Assembly (NCBI GenBank): GCA_021014325.1
Contig: CM037461.1
Span: forward strand, 10,569,501-10,633,500
Reading direction: 5' to 3'
From: Plazaster borealis
Lineage: Eukaryota; Echinodermata; Asteroidea; Forcipulatida; Labidiasteridae
DNA length: 64,000 bases
Part shown: piece after piece, positions 54,166 to 64,000 of the stretch
Numbering within the stretch: the first letter of the stretch is position 1
Layout of the letters: each line of letters begins with the position of its first letter
The notes under the pieces: model-generated
Databases searched by the model: none
What the model was told of the DNA's origin: nothing
The model's input: only the letters and a program-made list of their open reading frames with translations
Made by a program: the position numbers and the translations under genes

Positions 54166-56157
54166 TCATAAATACTCCCCAGTAGCACAGGTATTGCATG
54201 TGACGAAAGCTTCTCTTTGAGAGTGTTCAGCACAGACCAAACCGTTGCAGTGTGAACATTTCTTTGATGTTCGTTTTCCTCCTTGTCTGCGAGGGGGACA
54301 CTCCTTGCAATCTCCAACTGGCTGATCGAGACGTTGCCGCTGGGGTGGGGGGTTCCGTTTGTTTTTCCAGTTAACTTTGAAGCCAAGAATCTCCATGGAG
54401 CTCGTTGTTTGAGCATGCAAGCCAGTGGGGTTAGATGCTCGCAACTCAATTTGGGGTTTTACAAGTTCCATGATGACGTCAGCGTAAAAATCATGGCGGG
54501 TGTGGCGTTGTTTCCATCCTGGATTGAGGCTGCACCACAGTGAGTAGGAGTTCAATGCCGCAGGGTTTAGCAAGTTGTAGAAGACGGCCATTGGCCATCT
54601 CTTGGTCGTGCGTGAGCAGCTGTATAGACTGCACATTTGGTCTACTGTATCGACCCCTCCTTTGGTCGAGTTGTAGAAGTGGATTATGTCCGGCTTCCTA
54701 GTTTGCTGGTTGATTTTGGTGTCATGGTGCATGGAAGATAGTAACAGGACACTCCGATTGGGCCTTGGGACGAAGGATACCATTGTTAGATCGGGATTGT
54801 CAGTAAAAAGAATTACTGAAGATTTTGCAGGTCTCTTCTTAGTGTTTTGGGGGCGAACTTCCTTGGGGACCTCTCTCCGATTCGCCTTGATTGTTCCAAC
54901 CATAGTTGTTTTTTTGGTAAGTAGGTACCTTGCAAGATTAGCGCTTGAGAAGTAGTTGTCCATGGTCACGTTCCTCCCAGTGTTGTAAAGCGGCTCCATA
55001 AGTTTCTTTACTACTACCGCGCCAAGATTTTTCGCCACTTGGTCTCCTTCTTTGCCAAGGTATGGGGAGATGTTCAAGACGTAGTGAGAGTCCACATCAA
55101 CGTTCAACCAAAACTTGATTCCATACTTCGCGGGCTTGTTAGGCATGTATTGTCTGAATGGGCATCGCCCTTTGAACGGAATCAACTGTTCGTCAATTGT
55201 AGTAAACTCACCGGCGGTGTAGTGGCGACGGCAGGAATCAGAGAAATTATCAAACATTTCGCGAATCGGGGCAAACTTGTCATTCAACCTTCTATGTGCT
55301 CTTGTCGCCTTGTCATCGAATCTCAGCAAGGTGAGAATGTCTTGCATCCTCGTACCCGACATGGTGGACATGCAGAGTGGTCTCGCGAAGGGTCCCTTTC
55401 TCCAAAGTGTACGAATATTCTCACGGCCAGACTTGGTCAGCCCCAAGAACAGCAGGATACCAATGGTAGAATGCAACTCCATCATTTTCATCTCGCTCTA
55501 CTGAATTCCGCGCTGTCTCAGACCTTCCTCATTTGTGTGTGCAAGAATGGCATTCATCATCCCAGTTGTGATAAAAAGCTGGAATAGCTGGAGTTTGGTT
55601 GTATTTCCTCCAATATTCCTCGGCCCGGCTGCCTCTGTCACAACGTTTGCCGGTCGTCTTCGTGCAGCAGGGGGTGGGGTATCTGTCTTCCAGATGTCAC
55701 CCGATGGGGCCTCTATCTCTGCAGGCAATGGCTGAGGGGGTGCTTGGGCTCTGGTCCTCCTAGCTTGCTGCTGAGGGGGTGCTTGGGGTCTGGTCCCAGC
55801 GCCCGGCTGCTGCCGCTGACGTGTTGCAGGCGGCCCTTTTGGTCGAACATTCGCCGGTCGTTTCCCAGTCCATCGCATGGTTGGAGCAGGCGCATCATCT
55901 TCGCTCTCATCATCTCCATCACCACTGCCCTGGTCGCTTTCTTCACTACTCTCTTTGTCCCCTTCTTCGTCGCTTTCATCCCCATCACCATCATCGCCTC
56001 CGATCTCGTCATCACTACTATCTGCCTCAATTTCCATCGACTCAACACCGCTTTCCTCCGAAACTATTGATTCAGCATCAGAAATGCCATCACAATCATC
56101 ATGGAAAAGAATTTGTAGAGCAGCAGTAGAATCAACTTGCTTACTTGTTGAAGCCAT
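54166..56157 (-). pseudogene. piggyBac-type transposase with one amber codon
   Basis: Two minus ORFs (56157-55498 and 55491-54166) are in the same frame, separated only by TAG at 55500-55498. Together they are about 663 codons, normal for a long piggyBac transposase. The N part has an acidic Ser/Asp/Glu tract, a Pro/Gln/Arg-rich linker and NTTKLQLFQLFIT, the start of the core. The C part has Asp near residue 100 (TTIDEQLIPFKG), near 178 (TMDNYFSS) and near 281 (KGGVDTVDQM), the conserved DDD triad. A cysteine-rich end follows (CKECPP...CSHCNGLVCAEH...CNTC), the TIR-binding cross-brace finger. The start at 56157 (MASTSKQVDST) is well placed. Either a recent nonsense mutation or two separate ORFs. 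Confidence 0.88.
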
Positions 56158-56159
56158 GT

Positions 56160-56566
56160 TGAAGTATGCTTTTCCTTGCTACATGAACATGGTCTTACGA
56201 TGCAAGCCAAGCGAGTTGTTTCTCAGAAAATATATAAAATAAACAAAGGAATAAACAAAGGAGGAATAAACTCCTCGGGCCCTGCAGAAAACCTTACATT
56301 GCCGGAAACCGGCACAGTAGGGCACAGTATTGTTTACTAGATACTGTTCTGAAGCCCCCTAATAAATATCCTCCATGGATAAACCATGGAGGAAGACCTC
56401 ACACTTTAGGCACACTCCCTGTAATCTAAAAATACAACAACAATTTGACGTGGCCGACATGTCTGGGGAGCAAGGGGGGGTGGGTATGTTCTGTCAAAAA
56501 AACTCGTCAGCAACCATGATGCTGCTTTAAGCAGCATGATGCGCATGTGATCTGACAGTCTTTGGT
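56160..56566. other. 5' flank of piggyBac gene
   Basis: Holds a 9-bp-stem palindrome, CCTCCATGG...CCATGGAGG (56371-56393), and GCTGCTTTAAGCAGC (56520-56534). The latter contains TTTAAG, but no matching end was found at the other side, so it is not called as a transposon end. Confidence 0.4.
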
Positions 56567-56677
56567 GCTATGACCTGTCTAGTGCAGTGTTGTCTTTTTG
56601 TGTTGCTGTTTGAATGCATACTGTTTGGATTGTTTACCATTGTTTGTGTCGTCGAAAACAAACAAACCAGATGACAT
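56567..56677. repeat. dispersed repeat copy 2 (about 110 bp)
   Basis: About 95% like 48131-48242 (GCTATGACCTGTCTAGTGCAG... to CAAACCAGATGACAT), same orientation. Confidence 0.8.
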
Positions 56678-57217
56678 CCCAGATAGCAAGCTCGCGTTGG
56701 GCCAATGTTGGTGTATGGGTAGCTATGTTGGTACATTGTCGGCGTTGGTTTAATGACATCGACCCAACATCTGCCAATTGTGGAGAAAAAATTGTTTTAT
56801 GGCCCGCTCGATCATCATTATTGGCCCATTGTTGGCCCGTCTATAATCTTTCGTCAATGAGATGTTGGGAGTTGGCCCAACGTTGGCCGAACATCATTGC
56901 CTCTATGTTGCCTTTCAAGGAATTTGTCTCATGTTGGCTCAAAATTGGCCCTATGTTGGCCTGTGTTGGAGAACTTGGCATAGGCCACCTGTTGGCACAG
57001 TTGCACCATACATTGATCGAGTCTACGTTGGCCACCCAATTTCTGTATTGGCCCAATTGGCATATACCAAAAAAACACCAATGTTGGTTGTTTGCTGGTA
57101 AAATGGGGCTGTACGATGTTGGTCATAATAAGTGGCCCGTTGGACTAGTGTACCGAACACAAAGTTTGGGCTATCCTAATTTTTTTGCCCAATGATGGCA
57201 CAGTGTTTGCCTAGCAT
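56678..57217. repeat. GTTGGCCCAA-rich degenerate repeat
   Basis: Begins CCCAGATAGCAAGCTCGCG and holds many variants of ATGTTGGCCCAA in one orientation. Ends where the LINE begins. It looks like a minisatellite-type MITE, also seen as 'TTGGCCCAATGTTGG' motifs. Confidence 0.55.
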
Positions 57218-59731
57218 GTGGGTATTATGGCCATCTTCAAGGATACTTTACTCCCAATGGAACTGGATGCTTTACACCCAACAGACATTGAGTTAATGTG
57301 GCTAACGTTAACTGCAAAGCACTCCAAGTGGTTAATTGGACTTGTATATCGTCCCCCAAACTGTGACATTTCGTTTCTTCAAAAACTCCAGGATGCATGT
57401 GACATGGTACAAGCTTATCTCCCACAATATGAAGGACTCCTCCTACTTGGGGACTTCAATATAACTGGCAGGCTGATGTTCCTTCAAAGACTAACCTCAA
57501 TAATGTCACCAATTCAATTGGTCTTACACAAATAGTCGAAGATGTAACCCGTCCATCTGGAAACTCTTCCTCTACTGACTCCACTATTGACCTGATTTTC
57601 CCCAATCAGCCTGAGAAATTCTCAGTGGTTGAATCTTTTCCAAATCCTGTCAGCAATGACCACCATGCAGTTCACTTTTCATTCAGTGCACTCAGAGCTC
57701 CCCCTCAACCAGCTGTTGTACGCTCATTTCTACGGTACAGAAAAGCTGACATGTCACATCTGGAGACGTTGTTGCACCTTGCACCATGGACAGCATTCAT
57801 GGATACTATCAATGCTGATGCATCTTGGGAAGGCTTCATAGACATTTTTGAAGCAGCCATCCATGATAGCATTCCGTGGAAACAATGCCGTCAAAATAAA
57901 ATCTCTCCCTGGATTTACCCTGAACTGAAAAGGCTCATCCTTCTCAAACATAAGCTGTTCATTAAAGCAAAACACTCTGGCAACAGCTCTGATTGGACTT
58001 TCTACAAACGTGTTAGAAACAAAGTGAAAAGTCTAACTAAAACATTGTACATGAAGTATATCAATGGTCTGTTCTCTTTGCCTGATAACAAATGCAGTTT
58101 TTGGTGTTTCGTTAGAGACCAGAGAAAATCCAAGTGTCCTCTAGCTTTCCGCGATTCAGACAACTTGCTAAACAAACCCCTCGACATTGCTGAAGCGTTC
58201 AACACGTTTTTCTCATCGGTTCATTCACCTGCTGTATGTGGCTCAGAGACTCCTCCACCCTGCTCCCTTCCATCCCTGAGTTGTCTTCAGTCAGTGTTAA
58301 CCTGAATTGGCTTACAAAATCCCTTTAGAATCTCAATCCCCACAAGGCACCTGGCCCGGACGGTATTTCCCCAACTATTCTCCGAGCTACAGCTTCTTAC
58401 ATCGCTCCACCCCTAATGCTTCTCATGAATTCTTCCCTCTCAAATGGTGTTCTCATTTGCAAGGTGATGGAAAGAGTTGTCGCAGATAACATTAACGACC
58501 ACATTTCGTTATTTGGATTAGTAGACGATCAACAACATGGCTTTACTGCACGCCGATCTTGTGTTACCCAATTAACAAATGCAATCCAAGACTGGTCTTC
58601 CATAATGGACAAGCCTCGTCCACCACGCATTGATGCTGTATTCCTTGACTTCAGCAAAGCCTTCGACACTATGCCACATCATCTTCTACTTGAAAAACTT
58701 TCGCGCAATTTCAACATTCAAGGACAAACTTGGGCATGGCTGAAATCATTCCTTATTTCCTGTCAAAATCGCGTGATGTACCGGGGTGCTTTGTCATCTT
58801 GGGCACCTGTCACCTCTGGTGTTCCTCAAGGAAGTGTCCTTGGCCCATTACTCTTCAACTACTCTTTATAAGGGACATCTCCTGTAATGTTTTAACTAAC
58901 TGCCTCTTGTTTGCTGACGATACATTGTTGTACCATCCCATCTTCTCCATCCACGATGAAATCACGCTCCAATCTGATATCAACGCCATTGGTCGATGGA
59001 GCGAATCTAATGGCATGAAAATCAACATTGTCAAGTCAAAGGTCATGCACATGACACGCTAAAAAAAAACACTTACTCTACCTCACTACACACTGCATGG
59101 TTTAGAGCTTGCAGTCACATCAACCTACAAATATCTTGAAGTGATTATCAACAACACCCTCACCTGGACCGACCACGTTGATGCTGTTGTTAAAAAAGCA
59201 AACAAAACTCTTGGTTTTATATGGCATGTCGCAGGGGTCTCATCCACAGAGGCACTCCTAACACTTTACCGATCCTTAGTTCTTCCAGTGCTAGAATATG
59301 GTCTGCCTGCCTGGTCCTCTAACGCAGCAGCTATGTCATCGCAATTGGAAAGAGTGCAAAGGAGAGCTACCAGGATGTGTCTCAAGCAACAAAGAGGTGT
59401 CATGTCATATGATGATAGACTCAAATCACTGAACCTGCTAAGCTTAGATGCCCGGAGAAGCAGACTAACTGTTCTATTTACCATGAAATGTTTATTTGGA
59501 CAAGTCAAATGTTCTGCAGTTACTTCCCTCACCCAAATCAATACCCATCACTTGGACACTCTGACCTCCAACCATCACTTTGCCAGAACTCATTGCCTGA
59601 AAAATTCTCTAATTCATTCCTTCCCTCGTATCTGGAGTAGCTTGCCAACCGCCGTTAAGAACTCGGTCATTCTTGACTCTTGGAGGGGTTTTAACAACCA
59701 ACTGTCCAGTTATTTCAATAATGATGTTTAA
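57218..59731 (+). pseudogene. CR1/Jockey-like LINE ORF2, truncated and broken
   Basis: The 5' end is cut within the APE-type endonuclease: IGLVYRPPN and LLLGDFNI are present, with DSTIDLIF and SNDHHAV in a second frame from about 57470. The RT then has NPHKAPGPDG, FTARRSCVTQL, DFSKAFDT, GVPQGSVLGP and the catalytic FADDTLLY. A deletion at about 58450 removes the usual DWK...NYRPISL segment (NGVL joins CKVMERVV). Other damage: TAG at about 58329, a frameshift near 58860 and another in an A9 run at 59062-59070. The C-terminal conserved block (NNTLTWTDHV...LEYGLPAWS) is intact to the stop at 59731. Not active. Confidence 0.85.
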
Positions 59732-60620
59732 TGCTAATCCTTTTTATTGTATTGGTTTGTATTTGATTTGATAAGTTTTGACATGAGTTTGATCTGTATT
59801 GATTTTTTTTTCCCCACTTCATGGTTATTTTTTTAAATTTATCTTTTGTTTGTTTGCTTGATTTATTTATTATTATTTTTTTTTTTTTTTATTTATTTTT
59901 CTGTTTGTTCATTTAGCTACTTATTAATTAATTTATTTATTTATTCATTCGTTCGTTCGTTCTTTTGTTTATTATTCATTTGTTTATTTATTTATTTAAT
60001 TCTTTATTTATTTATTTATTTACTAAATTATTTATTTATCTATTTATTTACTTATTTCTTTCTTTAACTAATTCTTTCTTTCTCTCCCCCTCCCTCTCTC
60101 CCTCCCTCCCTCCTTCCTTCCTTTCTTTCTTTATCTACCTTATTATTTATATTATTTATTATTTATCTATTCTGTTTTTTATTTTATTTTGTATAACTTG
60201 TTTAAATAGCATCAATTGTTGTCGAGTTTGTTAGCAGCTCCTAATTTATAAAATATCTATCTAGTGCTTCAAATTTTCTATTAGTTTTACTCAAAGTATA
60301 TATTTTATATTTTTTTATTTTATAGTATCTAGGTGTTTATTATAGTGATTGTTTTATTTATACTCTATTCAAGGATTGGATAAGCAGGCTTTTGAGTCAT
60401 AGTGTAGTAGTACGCTTTTGTTTATCCTGGCCGTCTTAGAATGGATTGTTGTCTCTTCCTCTTCCTTTCCGACACCCTGTACCTGTCCTGTACCCTTTTG
60501 TCTAATCCCGCTCCTCTAGTTACCCTGTTCTACTTGTATGTATTTGTATTGGTGTCGCCCTTTTCATTGTATAAATAAAAGTGCCACAAGAGGGCAACAC
60601 AATTATGTGTCACCTGACAT
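59732..60620 (+). other. LINE 3' UTR and simple repeats
   Basis: Contains (TTTA)n and mixed T/C-rich simple sequence (59840-60180), which produces spurious hydrophobic ORFs. An AATAAA occurs at about 60582, which may mark the LINE 3' end. Confidence 0.55.
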
Positions 60621-62326
60621 ATGGAAAAGTAGTCTCTTTTGCGCTCGATAATTAAACACGCACTCAAAGTACAGGCTGAAAATTAAAAAAAGATGTACAT
60701 GAACGGGGTGCTCGGCATTCTAATTTATATTAACTTGTCTTTAAAATCATTGTGATTTTATTTAAAATGATCACAATAACTCGTCGGACGGTCATGCAAA
60801 ATGTTTTTCAAAATAACCCAAAACGCAGCATTTTTTGTGTGGCCTACACGGCGCACTTCCAATAAACAACTCTGCACACCAATTAAGAGACGCCCTCATC
60901 TGTTAACTAAATCACTTGTGTAGGTGAGGTTTCCACCATTTCCCGCTGTAATTATTCTTTTACCTTGTGTATCAACTTTGCTGTGATTGGTTGAATATTT
61001 TCGTCGGACAGGCTAAAACAGTGAAAACATCAAAACTGTTGTCCAATCAAATGCGATGTAACTTCACACCACGGTACGGTTCAATGTATTACAATTTGAC
61101 CTCTGTGTGTATACCACCCGCGCGCGCACGCACACAGTGTTAATGCACTGTGCATTATAAACACAGCGCTTTGATTTATTGAGACTTTTCCTATTAAACT
61201 TTTCCATATGTGACCTGCTATATCGAAATGAGGAATATCGAGTGAATGGCGTTTACCGTGTAATTAGCCATTCAAAACATGTTGACATCTCAAAACATGA
61301 GAAAACACTACCAAAAACTGATTTCGTGATTTTGGTCGTTTTGGGTAAATAAATTCTTGATCTTTCTTGTCATGGTCTTACCTTTATTTGAAATGATGAA
61401 TAAATCCATAAAAAAATTAGTTTTCTTGAGCATGTTTGTACGCAATTATTTTCCTTCCCGACGATCTCAGCAACCTTCAAAATCATGAAAAAGTTGCTTA
61501 TTTCCACTGCAACGAAGAGCACTTCTGTTTACGTTGAACGTAATAGTCAGACAGCATAGTCAGATGGCCGAAAACAGTTTGAATTTACGGCTGAAAACTT
61601 GATATTTAAATTCGGCGGGCTTTCCAGCTATCAAAAAAAAAAAAGATCACTGATTGGATGAGAGATGAAAACCATTCGTCGAGCGTGCGCAGTTTCGATG
61701 TTCACCCGATGACGTCACAAAACTTTGGGCCGCTTCGGCAGGATTGTAGCCGGTTTCACAGCCACACGGTTGGGCGATGTTTTTTTTTCTATGCGGATAA
61801 TACTTACACGGTACCCGACGTGGAGCAACAGAGAGCCATTGACTTCAGCTGTGACTGTTCTACATTAAGGAAGACCGTGTATCCAGCAATTCATCAACGA
61901 GGAAGTAATCAACATTCGCTTAGACATGCAGGGATTGACATAAGGTACAGTACCAAGCATCATAAAATCATGGATGGGTTTGAATTGTTGTACCTTCTTA
62001 AGTTTTACAATACTACATGTAGTTTAGTTAGGAAATACATTTTAGGACTACTGGGGGTGGGGAAACAGAGTCAGTAATGATGACTCTCGACAGTCATGAC
62101 AGTACCATTCCAATCTCAGTGTCGATCTATTCTTATTTATGACTTATGCAATGGACAGTAATAAAAATAATAATTCAATAGGGGGCCGACTACTACTAGT
62201 ACTACAACTAGTTTAATTTTAAAAATAAGTATGGTGCATTTTACAATAACGTATTAATGTGCTTAACATTAGTGCCCTGGTTTTGTTTGTCATTGGGCCA
62301 AATAAAATAAAAAGAGCTTATAAAAT
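60621..62326. other. mostly non-coding stretch
   Basis: A 139-codon ORF at 61658-62077 has no recognisable motif and is not called as a gene. There is a (CG/CA)n-like CGCGCGCACGCACACA near 61120. Confidence 0.45.
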
Positions 62327-62434
62327 AGCCCAGTTCATACTTTCTGCAAATGCAAATGCGATACGAACGTTCAGGTAGAGTTGTGACGGCAAATTCAAGT
62401 CAAATTCGCATTCGCAGGAAGTATGAACCGGGCT
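62327..62434. mobile_element. 108-bp MITE
   Basis: Left end AGCCCAGTTCATACTTTCTG and the right end, the complement of AGCCCGGTTCATACTTCCTG, are inverted repeats of about 28 bp. No clear target duplication. Confidence 0.65.
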
Positions 62435-63124
62435 TATATCTGTCAAACTTTTTAGTGATTTTTCTATAACTACTTAGATTTATGTGTTTGTTTTGCTATA
62501 CCACTCAATACAAACTAGTGCAGTGTGCAATAGTGCCGCCACTAAACACTAGTAGTAGTAGTGGAGTTGCAGGGACACTGACAGAGACGATAAGAAACAA
62601 CCTCGTACTCGTAGATGATAGTTTTTAAGCAGTTTATGAATTTTGAGTATCCCTATTATCAGTTTAATGAGGCCTAAGTCAAGTGTCTATTCGATTATTA
62701 CAGTAATAGTTTGTTTCCCCCTTTTTTAAATCTTCATCGTTTAACTTCCCTAAAGTAACATAATGCTTCATATGTTTGGCTCATTATTGGCTTATTGGCT
62801 CATGTTTTTTCAGGAGAAAAAGACCTGATACTGCTGGGGATCTTTCAAACTTTGATGAACATGAGCAAAACAGTATCCTACTTCAAGCCCAACGATATTA
62901 GTTAAAGAGCGCAAGAGAACCCATAGTGTCCACTACGTCAGAAGCAAGAGGGTTTGCTCCAAGACCTTTCGTTTCCTTCATGCGTGAGTACAATGTGATA
63001 TTTTCTACAAAAAAATTGCTCTGTGAATGTGAGGTGACACTTTGTGATGTATTTTGGAATTGATGAAGAAATAAAAACCAATTAAAAAAGCCTAAAAATT
63101 GTCTTATTTGTATACTTTTTTTAG

Positions 63125-63406
63125 CATCAACAAGAAATCGGTAAGTGCAGTGCAACAATGGTACCGGGAGCAAGGGCTTAGTCCACGGCGTAAGGAGTCT
63201 GGTGGTCGAGTTGAGAGTAGGAGAGTTTTGAGCTATGAGGATACGACACGAGTTTTCCAATTCATCGACAATTTTGCAAAGGAACATGCACTTCTTCTTC
63301 CTGGTCGTGTTTCTGGATTCGAGATCAGATCTTCGTCTTCTGCCATAAACGAACTCGAAAGCCAGCATCTGGAGGGACTACTACAAGCCAGCTATGGAAA
63401 CAACGG
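63125..63406 (+). CDS. internal exon of a transposase-like gene (GQNKN-family type)
   Basis: Open frame between an acceptor (TTTTTTTAG|C) and a donor (GG|GTAGGC). It encodes KKSVSAVQQWYREQGLSPR, a basic spacer, LSYEDTTRVFQFIDNFAKEH and LLLPGRVSGF. This order (basic helix, then F..F..N.A..H...LPGR) is what I know from the N-terminal half of large uncharacterised invertebrate transposase-like proteins related to the DUF7869 group. The overlapping minus ORF 62898-63368 is a shadow. Later exons would lie past the window. Confidence 0.5.
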
Positions 63407-64000
63407 GTAGGCAAAACAAAATAAATATAGGAATTTAGGCTTCCCTTAAAATATTTCTTGCTGAGATGATGTGGTTTTTGCGAAATGAGTAAATCAATGT
63501 CACAAAATTAATTTTCGTCTCAATTTTAGCATGAAAAACGTATTACTAGTTTTGGTATAATTACCATAATGGTAAACATGTTTTACATGCTAAAATAATT
63601 TTCAGCTCATTGAGACAATAATCAATTTCCTGACTTGTTTTACTCATTTCTCAAAAACTATAGCACCCCGACCGTTATTATTTTACAGGAAGCTTTCTAC
63701 CATCATTATCTTCAAACTGTGTAAGTTGAATGCAAATCTGTGGACATTGTGTTTTGTGTGCTACAAAAAGTACCCAAACCCTTTCATAATGCCAGGGTTG
63801 TTTTAGAAAAAAAACCACTAAATTTTGGGGCCCCATCTAAATAAAATTGCCTGTATTAACCCAAAGGTGCAAAAACAGTGACAAGATTACGAACCAAGCC
63901 TCAGCAGAAATATTATTCAACAAAATAACTTCTGGGTTTTTCTATTGTTGAATTGGAGTGATTTTACCCATACAGGGGGAGAGTAAAGTGAGCAGCCAAT
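63407..64000. other. intron or flank after the 63.1-kb exon
   Basis: AT-rich; an imperfect inverted repeat around ATTTTAGCATGAAAAACGT and ATGCTAAAATAATTTT lies near 63522-63605. No ORF. Confidence 0.4.

Noticed and set aside
55744..56242. Ser/Pro/His-rich plus ORFs
   Set aside because: Antisense of the acidic Asp/Glu/Ser tract of the piggyBac N terminus.
56520..56534. TTAA-containing palindrome GCTGCTTTAAGCAGC as a piggyBac end
   Set aside because: There is no matching inverted end or TTAA counterpart on the other side of the transposase.
59846..60234. Hydrophobic ORFs rich in Leu, Phe, Ile and Tyr, like membrane proteins
   Set aside because: They are translations of TTTA/T-rich simple sequence after the LINE; no start context, splice site or motif.
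61658..62077. 139-codon ORF as a gene
   Set aside because: No motif, no splice or homology signal, and composition like surrounding non-coding DNA.

Overview
The window is animal nuclear DNA: AT-rich, mostly non-coding, with spliced ORFs and a dense, nested mix of retrotransposons and cut-and-paste and rolling-circle transposons. The mix (Ty3/gypsy, CR1/Jockey-like LINE, piggyBac, hAT-like MITEs, Helentron-like elements, large transposase-like families) suits a marine invertebrate; I cannot name the species. I found no ordinary single-copy housekeeping gene. Almost every long ORF belongs to a mobile element.

Layout. 1-5.3 kb: essentially empty, with one small hAT-like MITE (TATAGGAC target duplication). 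5.3-22.7 kb: Helentron/HINE-like non-autonomous elements in a head-to-tail block. One is interrupted by an 889-bp TG...CA insert and by a full Ty3/gypsy element (9157-17773, minus strand) with ~99% identical LTRs. 24.4-30.7 kb: a TIR-bounded ~6.3-kb element with a two-exon gene for a large protein ending in a CXC-type cysteine cluster. 30.7-36.3 kb: a 5'-truncated, decayed second gypsy element (plus strand). 37.4-42.4 kb: a second TIR element carrying a transposase-like gene of the 'GQNKN' (DUF7869-like) type, next to a LINE RT fragment. 43.8-45.0 and 46.0-47.1 kb: two MITE-like elements. 47.6-52 kb: palindromic minisatellites and a fold-back element. 52.8-53.3 kb: an inverted Helentron-like copy. 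54.1-56.2 kb: a piggyBac transposase interrupted by one amber codon. 57.2-59.7 kb: a decayed LINE. 63.1 kb: one exon of another transposase-like gene that runs past the window.

The two best novelty candidates are these. (1) The 24.4-30.7 kb element joins C/H-rich zinc-ribbon-like clusters, a large region I cannot assign, an acidic DTD-containing region and a CXC tail between ~100-bp TIRs; I cannot place it in a named superfamily. (2) Both gypsy elements carry, after integrase and before the 3' LTR, a related accessory ORF encoding a two-finger C2H2 protein with a charged linker and a conserved C-terminal block. Frameshifts are common even in young elements, so assembly indels are a live alternative to decay for several broken genes.
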